Virus record (IMG/VR): IMGVR_UViG_3300014325_000382
Coordinates: 1-20,999 of that record
DNA from: a virus
Reading direction: 5' to 3' (one strand)
DNA length: 20,999 bases
The notes beneath the pieces were generated by a model. It was given only the letters and a program-made list of their open reading frames with translations. It ran no database searches and was not told the origin of the DNA. A program made the translations under genes and the position numbers. Position 1 is the stretch's first letter. Every line of letters starts with the position of its first letter. Shown one piece after another: positions 7,735-16,419 of the stretch.

Positions 7735-9699
7735 TTAAAGCAGCATCGTGAAAAACGCGGTATTCGATGTTGTTGGAGGAGTGGTATCCGATAAACCCAG
7801 AGCCGCCAATAGCGTCGTATAGTTCACGCCGATATCGGTCCCATCTGACGCAGCATTATGATAGGTGCTGCCGCTTGTCAGTCGAAAATTACCTCCTGCT
7901 TCGTCAGCCCATCCCACTGCTGCATGACTCAATGCAATAAAGTCATTTGGATAGCGACTGTTCAATGGACCATCACCAATCTGAGTGCCGGAACTGCGAT
8001 TGTCAATAATCACATTATGGTTCTGTGTAATGCTGGGCCATGTGGGAGGGCTGACGGCTTGATCGTTCAACCCGTTTTCATTGTTGGGAAGTATATTGTC
8101 CTTAAAGATGAAACCGGGGCAATTCGGATCATTGCCGATAATCATGCTACGTCCAGGAGATGTTACCGAACCTGGATATGTATTGTGGGTGCAAGTCACA
8201 TTATCGGCCCCGCCCATGGCGGCGAAGATCATCTCCACACCGGACTCGATCAAGTTATTGTCAAAAAGAAATGGACCACTGCGGCAACTGGTATATTCGT
8301 TATCTTCAAGCGCAGGGCCTCCGATTGGGAATCCATAAATGCGGTCCCAATTCGTCATCCGCGTCCACCAATTATTCCGAATGATGAGATTAAAACTACC
8401 AGTCCACGGGAAGCCACCCGACGTTAAAGTACTACCTTGATTGCGAGTGGTTATGACAATGCCATTCTGCCAACCTCGAAACGTATTCCCCTCAATCAGC
8501 AAATTTTTCGACATCTTGACTTCAATGAAGCCTTTAGGTGCATTGCCAGTATTGGTCTGTGTTGAGCGTGGGCTGGTCGTTGGATCTCCACCAGTTGCCG
8601 TCCATACGGCTTCGGTGGAGTTGAAGTTCAGAACCAACTCGTTGCGTAAAATCGAAACATCTTCATTGAGTGGACCATTCCATTGAGCTGGCCCCGCAGC
8701 ATCGGGAGCCTGAAGCAATGGATTCCCTCCAGCCACATTGCCATCGTAAGCTCCCCATCCGATATAAGTAACAACGCTGCCAGCAATATTGGTCACTTTC
8801 CCAACTTGAAACTGTACGGCTTCGCTGGGATGGGCGGAGTTCGTTGGCGGTGTCAACCCGCCCGTTACTTTAAAAGCAATCAAATCACCTATAGCCAGGT
8901 TGGAGATAGAGGAGAATGTCGCCGTTCCGGTATTGGTTCCGGTGTTGAAGGTCGGACTCGTCAGTGTCGCCGTATATGGAGTATATCCACCAGAACCACC
9001 AAAGAATAAACAGGCAAACCACGCTTCGATATAGCAATTGGCCACAGTGCAGCGTAATGCGGCATTCGGAAACAGGATTCCATGAGATGCTTCAACTCCC
9101 ACTGGCGTTGGCCGATAGGTGCGAAATCCTGCAATTCGGCATTGAGTCACTGTAATATCGGATCCATTAATATCGAATCCACGGATGGACGTGGTCGTGG
9201 TGCCGTCAGGAGTACTGGTATCATTTGTCGCTTCGCGCACCCAACAACGGTCAAACGTCATATGGTGCGGTCGTTCGGCATAAGTGAGAGTCCCGCTGGT
9301 TGCGCCTCCAATCAATATCATTTCTTCCGTTACAGTGCTTCCACCAATATTGGTGATTATTAGTCCGATGAACTTATAATGATGGGAATTGGCAGCGCCT
9401 TCAAATACGGGGAATGATGTATCCGAACGCAGAATCGGCATAAACGAGGCATATGCCGAAGTAATGGGATCTCCCTTTGTCGTCGTCGCTACCGCTGCCG
9501 GAAGACCCGCCTCACCCGCCGTATGGATCGTGATGTAACTGGTGCCCGCACCCTTGTCGGGAAGGATGAAGTTGCCCGCATAGATTCCGCCAGCCGTCAG
9601 AACGATATCGTCCCCGAGCGCGGCGCTATTGAGCGCAGACTGAAAGTTCGTTCCGTTCGTCGTCGCATTGCCGCCGGTGGTGACGGTCCATGTGGCCAT
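7735..9699 (-). CDS. Beta-helix tailspike-like protein (654 aa)
   Basis: This protein shows a right-handed parallel beta-helix pattern of the pectate-lyase type: N-terminal FQSALNSAALGDDIVLTAGG, then many short rungs with Asn turns (HHYKFIGLIITNIGG, ITVTQCRIAGF, NLLIEGNTFRGW, LIIRNNWW, FLFDNNLIESG). Phage proteins of this fold bind or cleave host surface polysaccharide. I place the start at the ATG at 9699. It overlaps the upstream stop as TAATG and has AGGGGTGG about seven bases before it; a start at 9777 would run 26 codons into the upstream gene. The protein ends PPTTSNTAFFTMLL, sharing the hydrophobic tail type of its neighbours. The enzyme activity cannot be assigned. Confidence 0.82.
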   Translation of the reverse strand: MATWTVTTGGNATTNGTNFQSALNSAALGDDIVLTAGGIYAGNFILPDKGAGTSYITIHTAGEAGLPAAVATTTKGDPITSAYASFMPILRSDTSFPVFEGAANSHHYKFIGLIITNIGGSTVTEEMILIGGATSGTLTYAERPHHMTFDRCWVREATNDTSTPDGTTTTSIRGFDINGSDITVTQCRIAGFRTYRPTPVGVEASHGILFPNAALRCTVANCYIEAWFACLFFGGSGGYTPYTATLTSPTFNTGTNTGTATFSSISNLAIGDLIAFKVTGGLTPPTNSAHPSEAVQFQVGKVTNIAGSVVTYIGWGAYDGNVAGGNPLLQAPDAAGPAQWNGPLNEDVSILRNELVLNFNSTEAVWTATGGDPTTSPRSTQTNTGNAPKGFIEVKMSKNLLIEGNTFRGWQNGIVITTRNQGSTLTSGGFPWTGSFNLIIRNNWWTRMTNWDRIYGFPIGGPALEDNEYTSCRSGPFLFDNNLIESGVEMIFAAMGGADNVTCTHNTYPGSVTSPGRSMIIGNDPNCPGFIFKDNILPNNENGLNDQAVSPPTWPSITQNHNVIIDNRSSGTQIGDGPLNSRYPNDFIALSHAAVGWADEAGGNFRLTSGSTYHNAASDGTDIGVNYTTLLAALGLSDTTPPTTSNTAFFTMLL

Positions 9700-10388
9700 T
9701 ACATCCACCCCTGAGAGTGCAAGACCTGCGTTCCGCCGCCATCGGTATTGATGAAGCTGATGGCATTGGCGAGCCATCCCTGAGCGCTATTCAGCGTGAC
9801 GGTGGCATTGTTGGTGCCTGTTTTTGCCAGATACCAAGTGGCGACAGTAAACGACCCGCCGAAAGCATTGGCCTCACCGACGGTGGCACTGGTTCCGCCA
9901 ATGGCCTGCGCGGTAACAGGCGTGGCATCATTCTCGCATCCCATACCACCCATAATCAGCGTATCGGTTCCGCTGGTCACAAGCGAACCTGTGTCCACCG
10001 ATGAAGAACTGGCACTGGTTGCCGTCGATAGCTCCGCATCGAAAGTGACGGTTCCTGTTGGACGGAATACATAGACTAAGAAGAAAATTGCACCGCATCC
10101 GGTAGCGGTGAATGTATATGTGGGCGTGCCGGTAGCCACAGACGCCGTCTTAAAGAAGAATGCGGCATTGGCTTCCGAGAAGGCACCAACTCCGGTATTA
10201 TGCGCCCCGCCTACATAAGACGACGTGACATTATCTCCGAAGCTGTGCGTTAGCGCATGGGTCGCATCTCCCCAGACTACCCATGCAAGAATCAAATCTC
10301 CTGCGTTGACCGCAGCGCCGGTAAGGACACCCGATGCAGTATCGGAAGCCGCCACCCCCCCCACGCCGTTGATACGGGTAAATCCCAT
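9699..10388 (-). CDS. Beta-sandwich surface protein
   Basis: This 229-residue protein consists mostly of beta strands and small residues: VNAGDLILAWVVWGD, NAAFFFKTASVATGTPTYTF, IFFLVYVF, and SFTVATWYLAKTGTNNATVT. The pattern of 'AGDLILA...', an ageing-strand pair and a late 'W.LAN.ISF' resembles a domain widespread in phage fibres, and loosely resembles the N-terminal domain of the 723-residue repeat protein. It ends GGGTQVLHSQGWM. It overlaps both neighbours as TAATG, so it is likely co-translated with the two beta-helix genes. A run of eight G (coding strand) lies in the first twelve codons (10355-10362). Its likely role is an appendage or receptor-binding component. Confidence 0.7.
   Translation of the reverse strand: MGFTRINGVGGVAASDTASGVLTGAAVNAGDLILAWVVWGDATHALTHSFGDNVTSSYVGGAHNTGVGAFSEANAAFFFKTASVATGTPTYTFTATGCGAIFFLVYVFRPTGTVTFDAELSTATSASSSSVDTGSLVTSGTDTLIMGGMGCENDATPVTAQAIGGTSATVGEANAFGGSFTVATWYLAKTGTNNATVTLNSAQGWLANAISFINTDGGGTQVLHSQGWM
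10355..10362 (-). repeat. Eight-base G homopolymer near the start of a surface-protein gene
   Basis: Eight C on the plus strand give GGGGGGGG in the coding strand, covering codons for Val-Gly-Gly-Val within the first twelve codons. A one-base slip would abolish the protein. Confidence 0.7.
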
Positions 10389-11740
10389 TAGAGCAAGACC
10401 TGCCCCATCAGGATTTCATTGCTGGTAACCCCACCACCACCGCCGCCTCCACCGCCGCCACTTTCCAGTGCTGTGATCAGAGGATGCGGATACGTGTAGG
10501 CGGTATAGCCAGCCTTGGCCGATCCGCCCGAGAGTGCGGGGTTGATATAGTCGCGTCCCGATGCCAGCCATACCGTGATATCGCCGCCGCAAGAGGCACC
10601 GCCCCATCCCTCCACAATTAAGGCGTCATCCCATGTCGATGATGAGCCGCCTCCAGCCGGATTGGTATTTCCCCAAAAGTAAATCGGGTCCGTGGTCTGA
10701 ATGCCGCCGACATAGCTTTGCCCCGGCTGGCGTCGTTCCGGATAGACAAGGGTGCCGCATGTTTTGGCGGTCAGATCTACATCGGAGACGGTGATTAGCC
10801 CCGGCTCTTGATAGGCTCGCCCACTGATACGGATCATCGGCTTGCAACTGGTGGGGCAGGCCCCCCATGTGCCACTAGCAATTTCCTCTAATGAGTTGTT
10901 GTAGACGACTCCGGTACCACCACGAATCCATATGACTTGCACGACGTTGCCGTAACGCTGGCTATCTCCAGACTCGATCCCCAGCAGAGTATCGGGATCA
11001 CCACGGTCATATGTGTTCTCGTAAATTTCGAAATGTCGCAATCCATAGCGCGACGTGTCGTATCCGTGAGAGTTGAACATGCCGTAAGTCAGGTCATTGT
11101 AGCGATGGACAATCCGGCAGCCATCATCGGCATCCATGATTCCGTTTGTGGAACCGACCATGATGTTGTCTTCGAAATAGTGATTCAGCAGTCCCGTGGT
11201 ATCGGCGCTGCCCATCGTCGGGTCGCTGGTCCATGAGCCATATGAATTGGTTGCGTCTTTGACAGTGAACGGCCCCGCGTTGTAATTGGCCGCCATTGTG
11301 TTTCGGGACCAAATCATCCCTCCCGGGACGTAACACTCCACCATCGTATTTGCGTAGATATTGCAGTTGTTGTTATAGAAAATCACCGGACACGTCGCCC
11401 AAGGGCCAGTGATAAGAACCGGCTTATTGCCCGCACCGTCATAACGTGTTGAGAGGTTGAAACCTCGAATCACAATCTGTCCGGCTGCCTGTTTGGTTAT
11501 CACGACGGAGTTGGATGCCCCGACAAAGGCCATATTGGTGGTGGATGCCCCGCAGCCTTTGGCCGGTCTGGCGGCGGGTTCAGTCGATGTCCCACTCAGA
11601 GTAATAGCCTTGCTGATACTTAGGCTGGTGCAGTCAAAGGTTCCGGGATCAACCTGGATGGTATCTCCCGCCACGCATAACGAATTATCGTGAGCGGTCT
11701 GGATAGCGGATTGTGTGGCGGCGACATTGAAAATCGTCAT
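10388..11740 (-). CDS. Beta-helix tailspike-like protein (450 aa)
   Basis: This protein has the hallmarks of a pectate-lyase-like right-handed beta helix. It opens with AAGDTIQVDPG-type features (VAGDTIQVDPGTFDCTSLSI, SKAITLSG). It then has rungs such as VIFYNNNCNIYANTM, NHYFEDNIMVGSTNG and HFEIYENTYDRG. It closes with GRDYINPA and AGYTAYTYPHPL, a C-terminal signature common in phage beta-helix proteins. After that come ten consecutive Gly and EILMGQVLL. Thirteen or so cysteines are unusual for a cytoplasmic virion protein. The ATG overlaps the portal stop as TAATG, tying it to the portal. The substrate is unknown; no catalytic residues were identified with certainty. Confidence 0.82.
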   Translation of the reverse strand: MTIFNVAATQSAIQTAHDNSLCVAGDTIQVDPGTFDCTSLSISKAITLSGTSTEPAARPAKGCGASTTNMAFVGASNSVVITKQAAGQIVIRGFNLSTRYDGAGNKPVLITGPWATCPVIFYNNNCNIYANTMVECYVPGGMIWSRNTMAANYNAGPFTVKDATNSYGSWTSDPTMGSADTTGLLNHYFEDNIMVGSTNGIMDADDGCRIVHRYNDLTYGMFNSHGYDTSRYGLRHFEIYENTYDRGDPDTLLGIESGDSQRYGNVVQVIWIRGGTGVVYNNSLEEIASGTWGACPTSCKPMIRISGRAYQEPGLITVSDVDLTAKTCGTLVYPERRQPGQSYVGGIQTTDPIYFWGNTNPAGGGSSSTWDDALIVEGWGGASCGGDITVWLASGRDYINPALSGGSAKAGYTAYTYPHPLITALESGGGGGGGGGGVTSNEILMGQVLL

Positions 11741-14151
11741 TATGTCGCCGCCACCAATTCGGCAATCTTGCCATCTTCCCCGCGCACGATCTTCCAGCGT
11801 GACGGCTTCTTCGGCTCCGGTGGCGCGGCAGGTGTCGGCTTGGCAGCGGGTTCATCCTTACTGCGCATTGCGAACATGCTTCCTGCCGCATCCATGGCGG
11901 AACTGCCGAGGGTCGATTCCTTCTCCAACTCGGCGACCCGCACCTGTGTTTGAGCATCCAGCTGTTTGGCAGGCATTTCGGCTGCGGCCTTCTGTTTGGG
12001 ATCCTCAGGCGGCTTGGCCGTCGCCATCTTGACCGCATTGTTCATTTCCGTCGTCTTCATGGTCGTGTCGGCATTCATCTGCGCTTGGGATGTTGCGGCC
12101 TGGACTTGAACATTGGCGATTTCCAGTTTCGTCTGGCGGTCGAGTTCGGCCATCCGTAGTTTCGTCTCCGCATCGAGCGCGGCCTTGCGCATCTCGACAT
12201 CGGCAGCAGCAGCAGCGGCTTGAGCCTCCATCGCGGCTTCCTGAGCGGCCCGTTGCTGCTCCATCTGCATCTTCAATTGTTCAAGTTGACCTTCGGCCTG
12301 CAACTTCGCCGTCTGGGATTGCGCGGCAAACTGTTCCTTGAGTTGAGCCGCTTGCGTATCGGCCTGAACGCGCATCTGATCGGCCTGCATCTGCATCTGC
12401 GCTTTGACTTGTTCCTCCGATGGACCTTTCGGCGCAGCAGCAGCAGCGGCCAGTTGCTTCATCGAGCTTTCGATGGCGGATTCCAAAGGGCGACCGGCAC
12501 GGTATCGGCGCACGAGGAACAGGAGCATCTCAGAAAACATCGGGAGAAGCTGTGGCGCAGTCTCAACGGCGGGTATGGCTTCGCCGAGGAACTTGCCCAC
12601 AACGGTAACGGCTTCCGTAGCGGCGGTTTTTTCAGCATCATCGTCAATCTGAGCGAGAGAATCCGATTCGACAGCGATATGGAAATCCCGCGGGCTGGCC
12701 CCCTGTAAAAGATCCAATGCGGCGGCAAGTTTCTGCATGAACGCGGGATCTTCCGCTTCATCCAATGCCATGATATTGGACATCTGCACCATGAGCATCG
12801 GCGGATAGAGATTGCAGATGATCTGGGCCTTGAGCTTGAAGATATCGGAGGCAAATCGTGCGACTTCCTGTTGGGACGATCGCAGTCTCAGGCTTCCGAA
12901 GTTGGCTTTGAGTTGCTGCGCCCCGAGGGTTTCTTCGGCTTTGGAGGATCCTCGCAAGATATCCGATATACCGCATATTTCGTATATGATTTGCTTGACG
13001 CCTTCGCGGGCGGTATAGAGCGCATTGAGGGCAGCAACAATAGTAGTAAGGTCGATGAGTTGGAAAGCACCTTCCAAGCCTCCCTTCTCTGAGAATCCTG
13101 CCCAGTTCTCCACCGGAACCAACACATTGCCCTTGGTCTGAAGCAATCGCTGCAATTCCTTGAATTCCCCGTTGCAGACGCCGGCGGCGCGGACGGCATC
13201 GACCAAATGATCGATACGGGCGGTAATGTCATCGAGTTCCTGCGCCTGATCCTGGTATTCGGCATAATCGGGGATCGGAATCAGCGAACCATTGGTGGTG
13301 GTGGCAAACAGTGGCTTCGGACACGGGAAGAATTCTTCCAGTTGCAGCGGATCGGGACGCTCATCGAGAGCCGGAAGGAAGTCTTTCGCAATCCAGCACA
13401 CGGTCCCGGTGCGCTTGTTCCAGATTTCCCAGACTTCGGCCTTTTTCGCAAATTGCGGTGAGTGCGACTTGTCGCGGGACCGCTTGGAGTTGTCCTCTTG
13501 ATATTCCCCCAACGGCACGGTCCTGAAGATTTCACCGAATCGCTTCACGCCCTCGGCGGTGGTTTGAAACACGCGGCGGGCACACCACCACACTTCGTCC
13601 CACGTGCGCGCGGGGGAATGCCGAAAGTCTTTCCAATACACGTAGTCGACGGGCGCATGGGCTTCACTGATCGTCTCGGACTGCGACTCTTCGCTGCTGG
13701 TGATCTGCGCGCCATTCTCATCAAAGCCTTCAAACCGCATCCATGGAGTGCCGCGACCGCAAAGGAGTCGATCTTCCACGCAGGAATCCATGGTGGAATG
13801 AAAATCCGGGAATTGCTCGACTTCATAATCCAGACATCTCTCCAATATGGTAGAAGCGAGTCTCCCGACGGGATCGGAATCCATATATCGGCGAGAGACT
13901 TCCGGCTTGGCGGGTCGTCCATAGAGGGAGGGTCGAAGGACCTGCACGTTGGACCACAGGATATTGAATTTGGATCCCAACCGGTCATTGAGAGGTCGTT
14001 CATCGCGGTAGCGTTCGACAATTTGAGTGGCGCGGGATTCCCACGTCGCAAACACCTGTGAGGCATGATCGATCTGTTCGCGCCAGTACTGGCCGAGCGG
14101 CTTTCCGTCGTATTCGGATTCGGTGGCTTTGTCGTCTTCTACGGCGCTCAT
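11740..14151 (-). CDS. Portal protein
   Basis: This 803-residue protein would form the dodecameric ring through which DNA enters the head. The N-terminal half carries features of podovirus (P22-type) portals: early LGQYWREQIDHASQVFATWE, RYRDERP, an MRFEGFD segment, VDYVYWKDFRHSPARTWDEVWW, and a later YEICGISDILRGSSKAEETLGAQQ, a segment I associate with such portals. The C-terminal third is a long Gln/Ala/Met-rich helical region with heptad character (QMQADQMRVQADTQAAQLKE), consistent with the barrel of large portals. It starts immediately after the stop of the small beta protein gene (TAA-ATG). It follows the terminase gene in the expected order. I am confident of the call. Confidence 0.9.
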   Translation of the reverse strand: MSAVEDDKATESEYDGKPLGQYWREQIDHASQVFATWESRATQIVERYRDERPLNDRLGSKFNILWSNVQVLRPSLYGRPAKPEVSRRYMDSDPVGRLASTILERCLDYEVEQFPDFHSTMDSCVEDRLLCGRGTPWMRFEGFDENGAQITSSEESQSETISEAHAPVDYVYWKDFRHSPARTWDEVWWCARRVFQTTAEGVKRFGEIFRTVPLGEYQEDNSKRSRDKSHSPQFAKKAEVWEIWNKRTGTVCWIAKDFLPALDERPDPLQLEEFFPCPKPLFATTTNGSLIPIPDYAEYQDQAQELDDITARIDHLVDAVRAAGVCNGEFKELQRLLQTKGNVLVPVENWAGFSEKGGLEGAFQLIDLTTIVAALNALYTAREGVKQIIYEICGISDILRGSSKAEETLGAQQLKANFGSLRLRSSQQEVARFASDIFKLKAQIICNLYPPMLMVQMSNIMALDEAEDPAFMQKLAAALDLLQGASPRDFHIAVESDSLAQIDDDAEKTAATEAVTVVGKFLGEAIPAVETAPQLLPMFSEMLLFLVRRYRAGRPLESAIESSMKQLAAAAAAPKGPSEEQVKAQMQMQADQMRVQADTQAAQLKEQFAAQSQTAKLQAEGQLEQLKMQMEQQRAAQEAAMEAQAAAAAADVEMRKAALDAETKLRMAELDRQTKLEIANVQVQAATSQAQMNADTTMKTTEMNNAVKMATAKPPEDPKQKAAAEMPAKQLDAQTQVRVAELEKESTLGSSAMDAAGSMFAMRSKDEPAAKPTPAAPPEPKKPSRWKIVRGEDGKIAELVAAT

Positions 14152-14439
14152 TTAGTTGCCAACACTAAAGAAAAAAGTAACATCGAGGGCCGTACCTCCA
14201 ATAGTGGCATGTAGAGTTCCGCTCACATCGGCAGGAAAGGTATGAAATCCAATTGCGGGCGTGATGGTTCCACTGATGGCAGTCCCCCCGGATCCATCTT
14301 TACGTAAGACTAAAGTTCCGGCGTTGGTGGAGTTCACATAGAAGCCGTGAAGCTGGCACCCGACCGCCGTGGCGGAATTCACGTTGCCGGTAGCGCTGAG
14401 GTTTTTGGCAAATCCGGTTCGAGCGATAGGCTTAGCCAT
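14152..14439 (-). CDS. Small beta protein, paralogue B of a tandem pair
   Basis: This 95-residue protein shares GFYVNST, GTITPAIGFH, FPAD and TFFF with the adjacent 91-residue gene, about half of positions by eye, so the two are tandem duplicates. Both are predicted to be all-beta. Start and stop codons are tightly packed: TAATG overlap with the paralogue, and direct contact with the portal ATG. The final VTFFFSVGN mirrors ITFFFASAN of the partner. Position between large terminase and portal suggests a head or packaging accessory, but the family is unknown to me. Confidence 0.7.
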   Translation of the reverse strand: MAKPIARTGFAKNLSATGNVNSATAVGCQLHGFYVNSTNAGTLVLRKDGSGGTAISGTITPAIGFHTFPADVSGTLHATIGGTALDVTFFFSVGN

Positions 14440-14714
14440 TAATTGGCACTCGCGAAGAAAAAGGTGATCGATACCGTATTGGCCGTCGTGACGACCAGCG
14501 AGCTTCCAATATCGGCAGGGAAGCGGTGAAATCCAATCGCCGGAGTGATGGTGCCGGTAATCGCGGTTCCTCCATCTTTAATAATGAGAGTGCCGCTGCT
14601 CGTGCTGTTTACGTAGAAGCCCAGCAACTGACAGGGAGCCGGACAGACAACGGTATTGGTTCCGGCATTGGTGATCACTACCGGATAACCGCATTCGGCA
14701 ACAGGTTGGCTCAA
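14439..14714 (-). CDS. Small beta protein, paralogue A of a tandem pair
   Basis: This 91-residue protein begins at a TTG that overlaps the large-terminase stop (TTGA), with AAAGGCGG upstream as a possible ribosome site. It carries PCQLLGFYVNST, GTLIIKDGGTAITGTITPAI, FHRFPAD and ITFFFASAN. The neighbouring 95-residue gene carries the same blocks with a three-residue insertion (KDGSGGTA versus K-DGGTA). Each has a cysteine just before 'QL[LH]GFYVNST'. Function is unknown. A small virion protein (such as a decoration trimer) or a host-surface binding domain are possible; neither is demonstrated. Confidence 0.7.
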   Translation of the reverse strand: MSQPVAECGYPVVITNAGTNTVVCPAPCQLLGFYVNSTSSGTLIIKDGGTAITGTITPAIGFHRFPADIGSSLVVTTANTVSITFFFASAN

Positions 14715-16234
14715 ATTCGTTTCCGCCTTTCCGCTTTCTGCTCGGCAATGGCCCAGAGGTCATCGAGCGACATCTGCGCCTGATCGTGAATCATCTTTTC
14801 AATCGCCCGGACTTCAATCACATGCTTCGGCTCGACCGGCTTGGCGGGAATCATACGCCGTTCCGCGACAGCAAGCATTCGAAAAGCATCGGCGATGTGC
14901 GAAGACCAGTCATGCAACGGCTTGATGGCATAGACTTCGCTCTTGTTGTCGAACTTCCTCTTATAATGGAGCAGCGCATTGATTCCGTCTTCACAATGAT
15001 CTTCATCGAACCAGCACCGGCCTAAAATACCACGCACGGCCTGAATTCCATCCTCAATACTTAATTCTGGCGCAATCGCGAGCGTCGAGATGCCCAAATG
15101 CCGCGCCAGCTTCTCGACGATCGACTTGCCATCGCTGCCGAGAGTTTTCGCCCGCGCATCATGGGGGAGATAGTGCTTGGCGTAGCGGTAGCCGCGCCCA
15201 TCGCGCCGACGCAGGACTTGTTTGGTGATGGAGCCGGGAATCATTTGGCCGGTTTGGAAGATTTCCAGTTCCCCACCACTTTCCGAGTGGACGTCGAGAA
15301 TTCGCAGTTCGTTGCCGATGTTTTGGTAAAACCAGATCGCCGTATCGTCAGTTCGACCAAGGTCCCATGCGGTATAGACTGGGTAGTCTGGGTCAAAAGG
15401 GACTGATGTAATGCGTCCAGATTTGCGAACATCCGAAAGTTGCGCGGCATAGTAGGCTCCTTTAATGGCGGCTTCGAGTGAGAGAAACCACTCCTGATCG
15501 TATTCTTCCTGACTCATGATGCCCGATGCAATCAACTTGCGGTCATCGGCCATGGCCTGTTCGAGCAACTGGATCGTGACGCCGATTTCAGACTTTAAGG
15601 ATTCGTCAACGTCTTGCCAGAGGGCGAAGGAATCGGGGTCGTCTTTGGCGGCCCTCCAGTAGCGGTAGAGGTGGTCTTTGCCTTTGATTGTCCCGGCAAA
15701 TATGGCGTATCCCAAGTGATCTCCGAGGGCTTTAGAGAGGACTTCAGTAAAGATGTTGGAAGGTTGCTGCGAATACTCATCGAATGATAGACCGGAAAAG
15801 GCAAGACCTCGCATTGCATCAGGGTCGTCAGCTCCGAAAAGCTGCACCTTATTTCCGTTCGGGAATTTGTAGAGCAATTCACTTTCATTGGACTTTCCTC
15901 CGATATCTTCAAATGGGGCGCAATAATATTTCAGCTTGTCCCAGGCGACGGCTTTGGCCTGTACGCGAATCGGCATGACATGACCATAGTGTCGTCCGCC
16001 GGGAGGATGGATAAGTTCTTCCAGTTCGCGTTCTCGTAAGGTGGGGCGGAGGTGCTGAAGGCGTCGGCGCTCCCATCGATCATCCATAGCCGCTCGAATA
16101 TGATGGTTGAGGACTCCGGTGGTTTTACCAGCGCGTCGATGGAGAACAAGAGCAATAAAGCGTTTGTATGTGGCATGGAAGGGGACCGCCCACTGTCGCG
16201 GGGAATACGCGATCTGGATCTTTTTATCGATCAT
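14711..16234 (-). CDS. terL: Terminase large subunit
   Basis: This 507-residue protein is the DNA-packaging motor ATPase and nuclease. The Walker A motif is HRRAGKT at about residues 32-38. A 'YGHVMPIRVQAKAVAWDKLKYY' type segment follows at about 83-104. The Walker B is GLSFDEY (Asp152, Glu153). The RNase H-like nuclease domain has an acidic residue in YTAWDLGRTDDTA (Asp291), a second region at YLPHDARAKTLGSDGKS, and the late Asp in HDWSSHIADAFRM (about 449). These are the conserved elements of phage large terminases. The start ATG overlaps the upstream stop as ATGA and has AGAGGA just before it. Length is normal for a large terminase. Confidence 0.95.
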   Translation of the reverse strand: MIDKKIQIAYSPRQWAVPFHATYKRFIALVLHRRAGKTTGVLNHHIRAAMDDRWERRRLQHLRPTLRERELEELIHPPGGRHYGHVMPIRVQAKAVAWDKLKYYCAPFEDIGGKSNESELLYKFPNGNKVQLFGADDPDAMRGLAFSGLSFDEYSQQPSNIFTEVLSKALGDHLGYAIFAGTIKGKDHLYRYWRAAKDDPDSFALWQDVDESLKSEIGVTIQLLEQAMADDRKLIASGIMSQEEYDQEWFLSLEAAIKGAYYAAQLSDVRKSGRITSVPFDPDYPVYTAWDLGRTDDTAIWFYQNIGNELRILDVHSESGGELEIFQTGQMIPGSITKQVLRRRDGRGYRYAKHYLPHDARAKTLGSDGKSIVEKLARHLGISTLAIAPELSIEDGIQAVRGILGRCWFDEDHCEDGINALLHYKRKFDNKSEVYAIKPLHDWSSHIADAFRMLAVAERRMIPAKPVEPKHVIEVRAIEKMIHDQAQMSLDDLWAIAEQKAERRKRI

Positions 16235-16419
16235 TCCTCTTTCGGCAATGCCTCCAGCATCCGGTCCACCATGACCTTCAAGACCTCAATCGAAACGCCA
16301 GACGCGAGCAGATACTGCATCCTCTTCAATATGGTGCGTGCGGAACTTTCCGCCAGCGACCAGTCGGGTCCGGGAATACGAATCTCAGGCTTCTGCGGAC
16401 TCAAAAGGAATTCCTTCAT
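16231..16419 (-). CDS. Small helical protein upstream of the large terminase
   Basis: This 62-residue protein starts MKEFLLSPQKPEIRIPGPDW and continues as a probable helix (SSARTILKRMQYLL, IEVLKVMVDRMLEAL). I chose the ATG at 16419; a TTG at 16434 is the other option. Neither has a good ribosome site, and the start overlaps the upstream gene by 35 bases. It ends with a four-base ATGA overlap with the large terminase start. No motif recognised. Its place fits a packaging accessory, but a distinct small terminase is present further upstream. Confidence 0.5.
   Translation of the reverse strand: MKEFLLSPQKPEIRIPGPDWSLAESSARTILKRMQYLLASGVSIEVLKVMVDRMLEALPKEE

Noticed and set aside
9700-9777. Upstream extension of the larger tailspike-like gene by 26 codons
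   Set aside because: It overlaps the preceding gene, has no sensible N-terminus, and the ATG at 9699 has a good ribosome site and a TAATG overlap.
10430-10465. Trinucleotide run as a non-coding microsatellite
   Set aside because: It encodes an in-frame Gly10 linker in the 450-residue protein; slips in threes would keep the frame.
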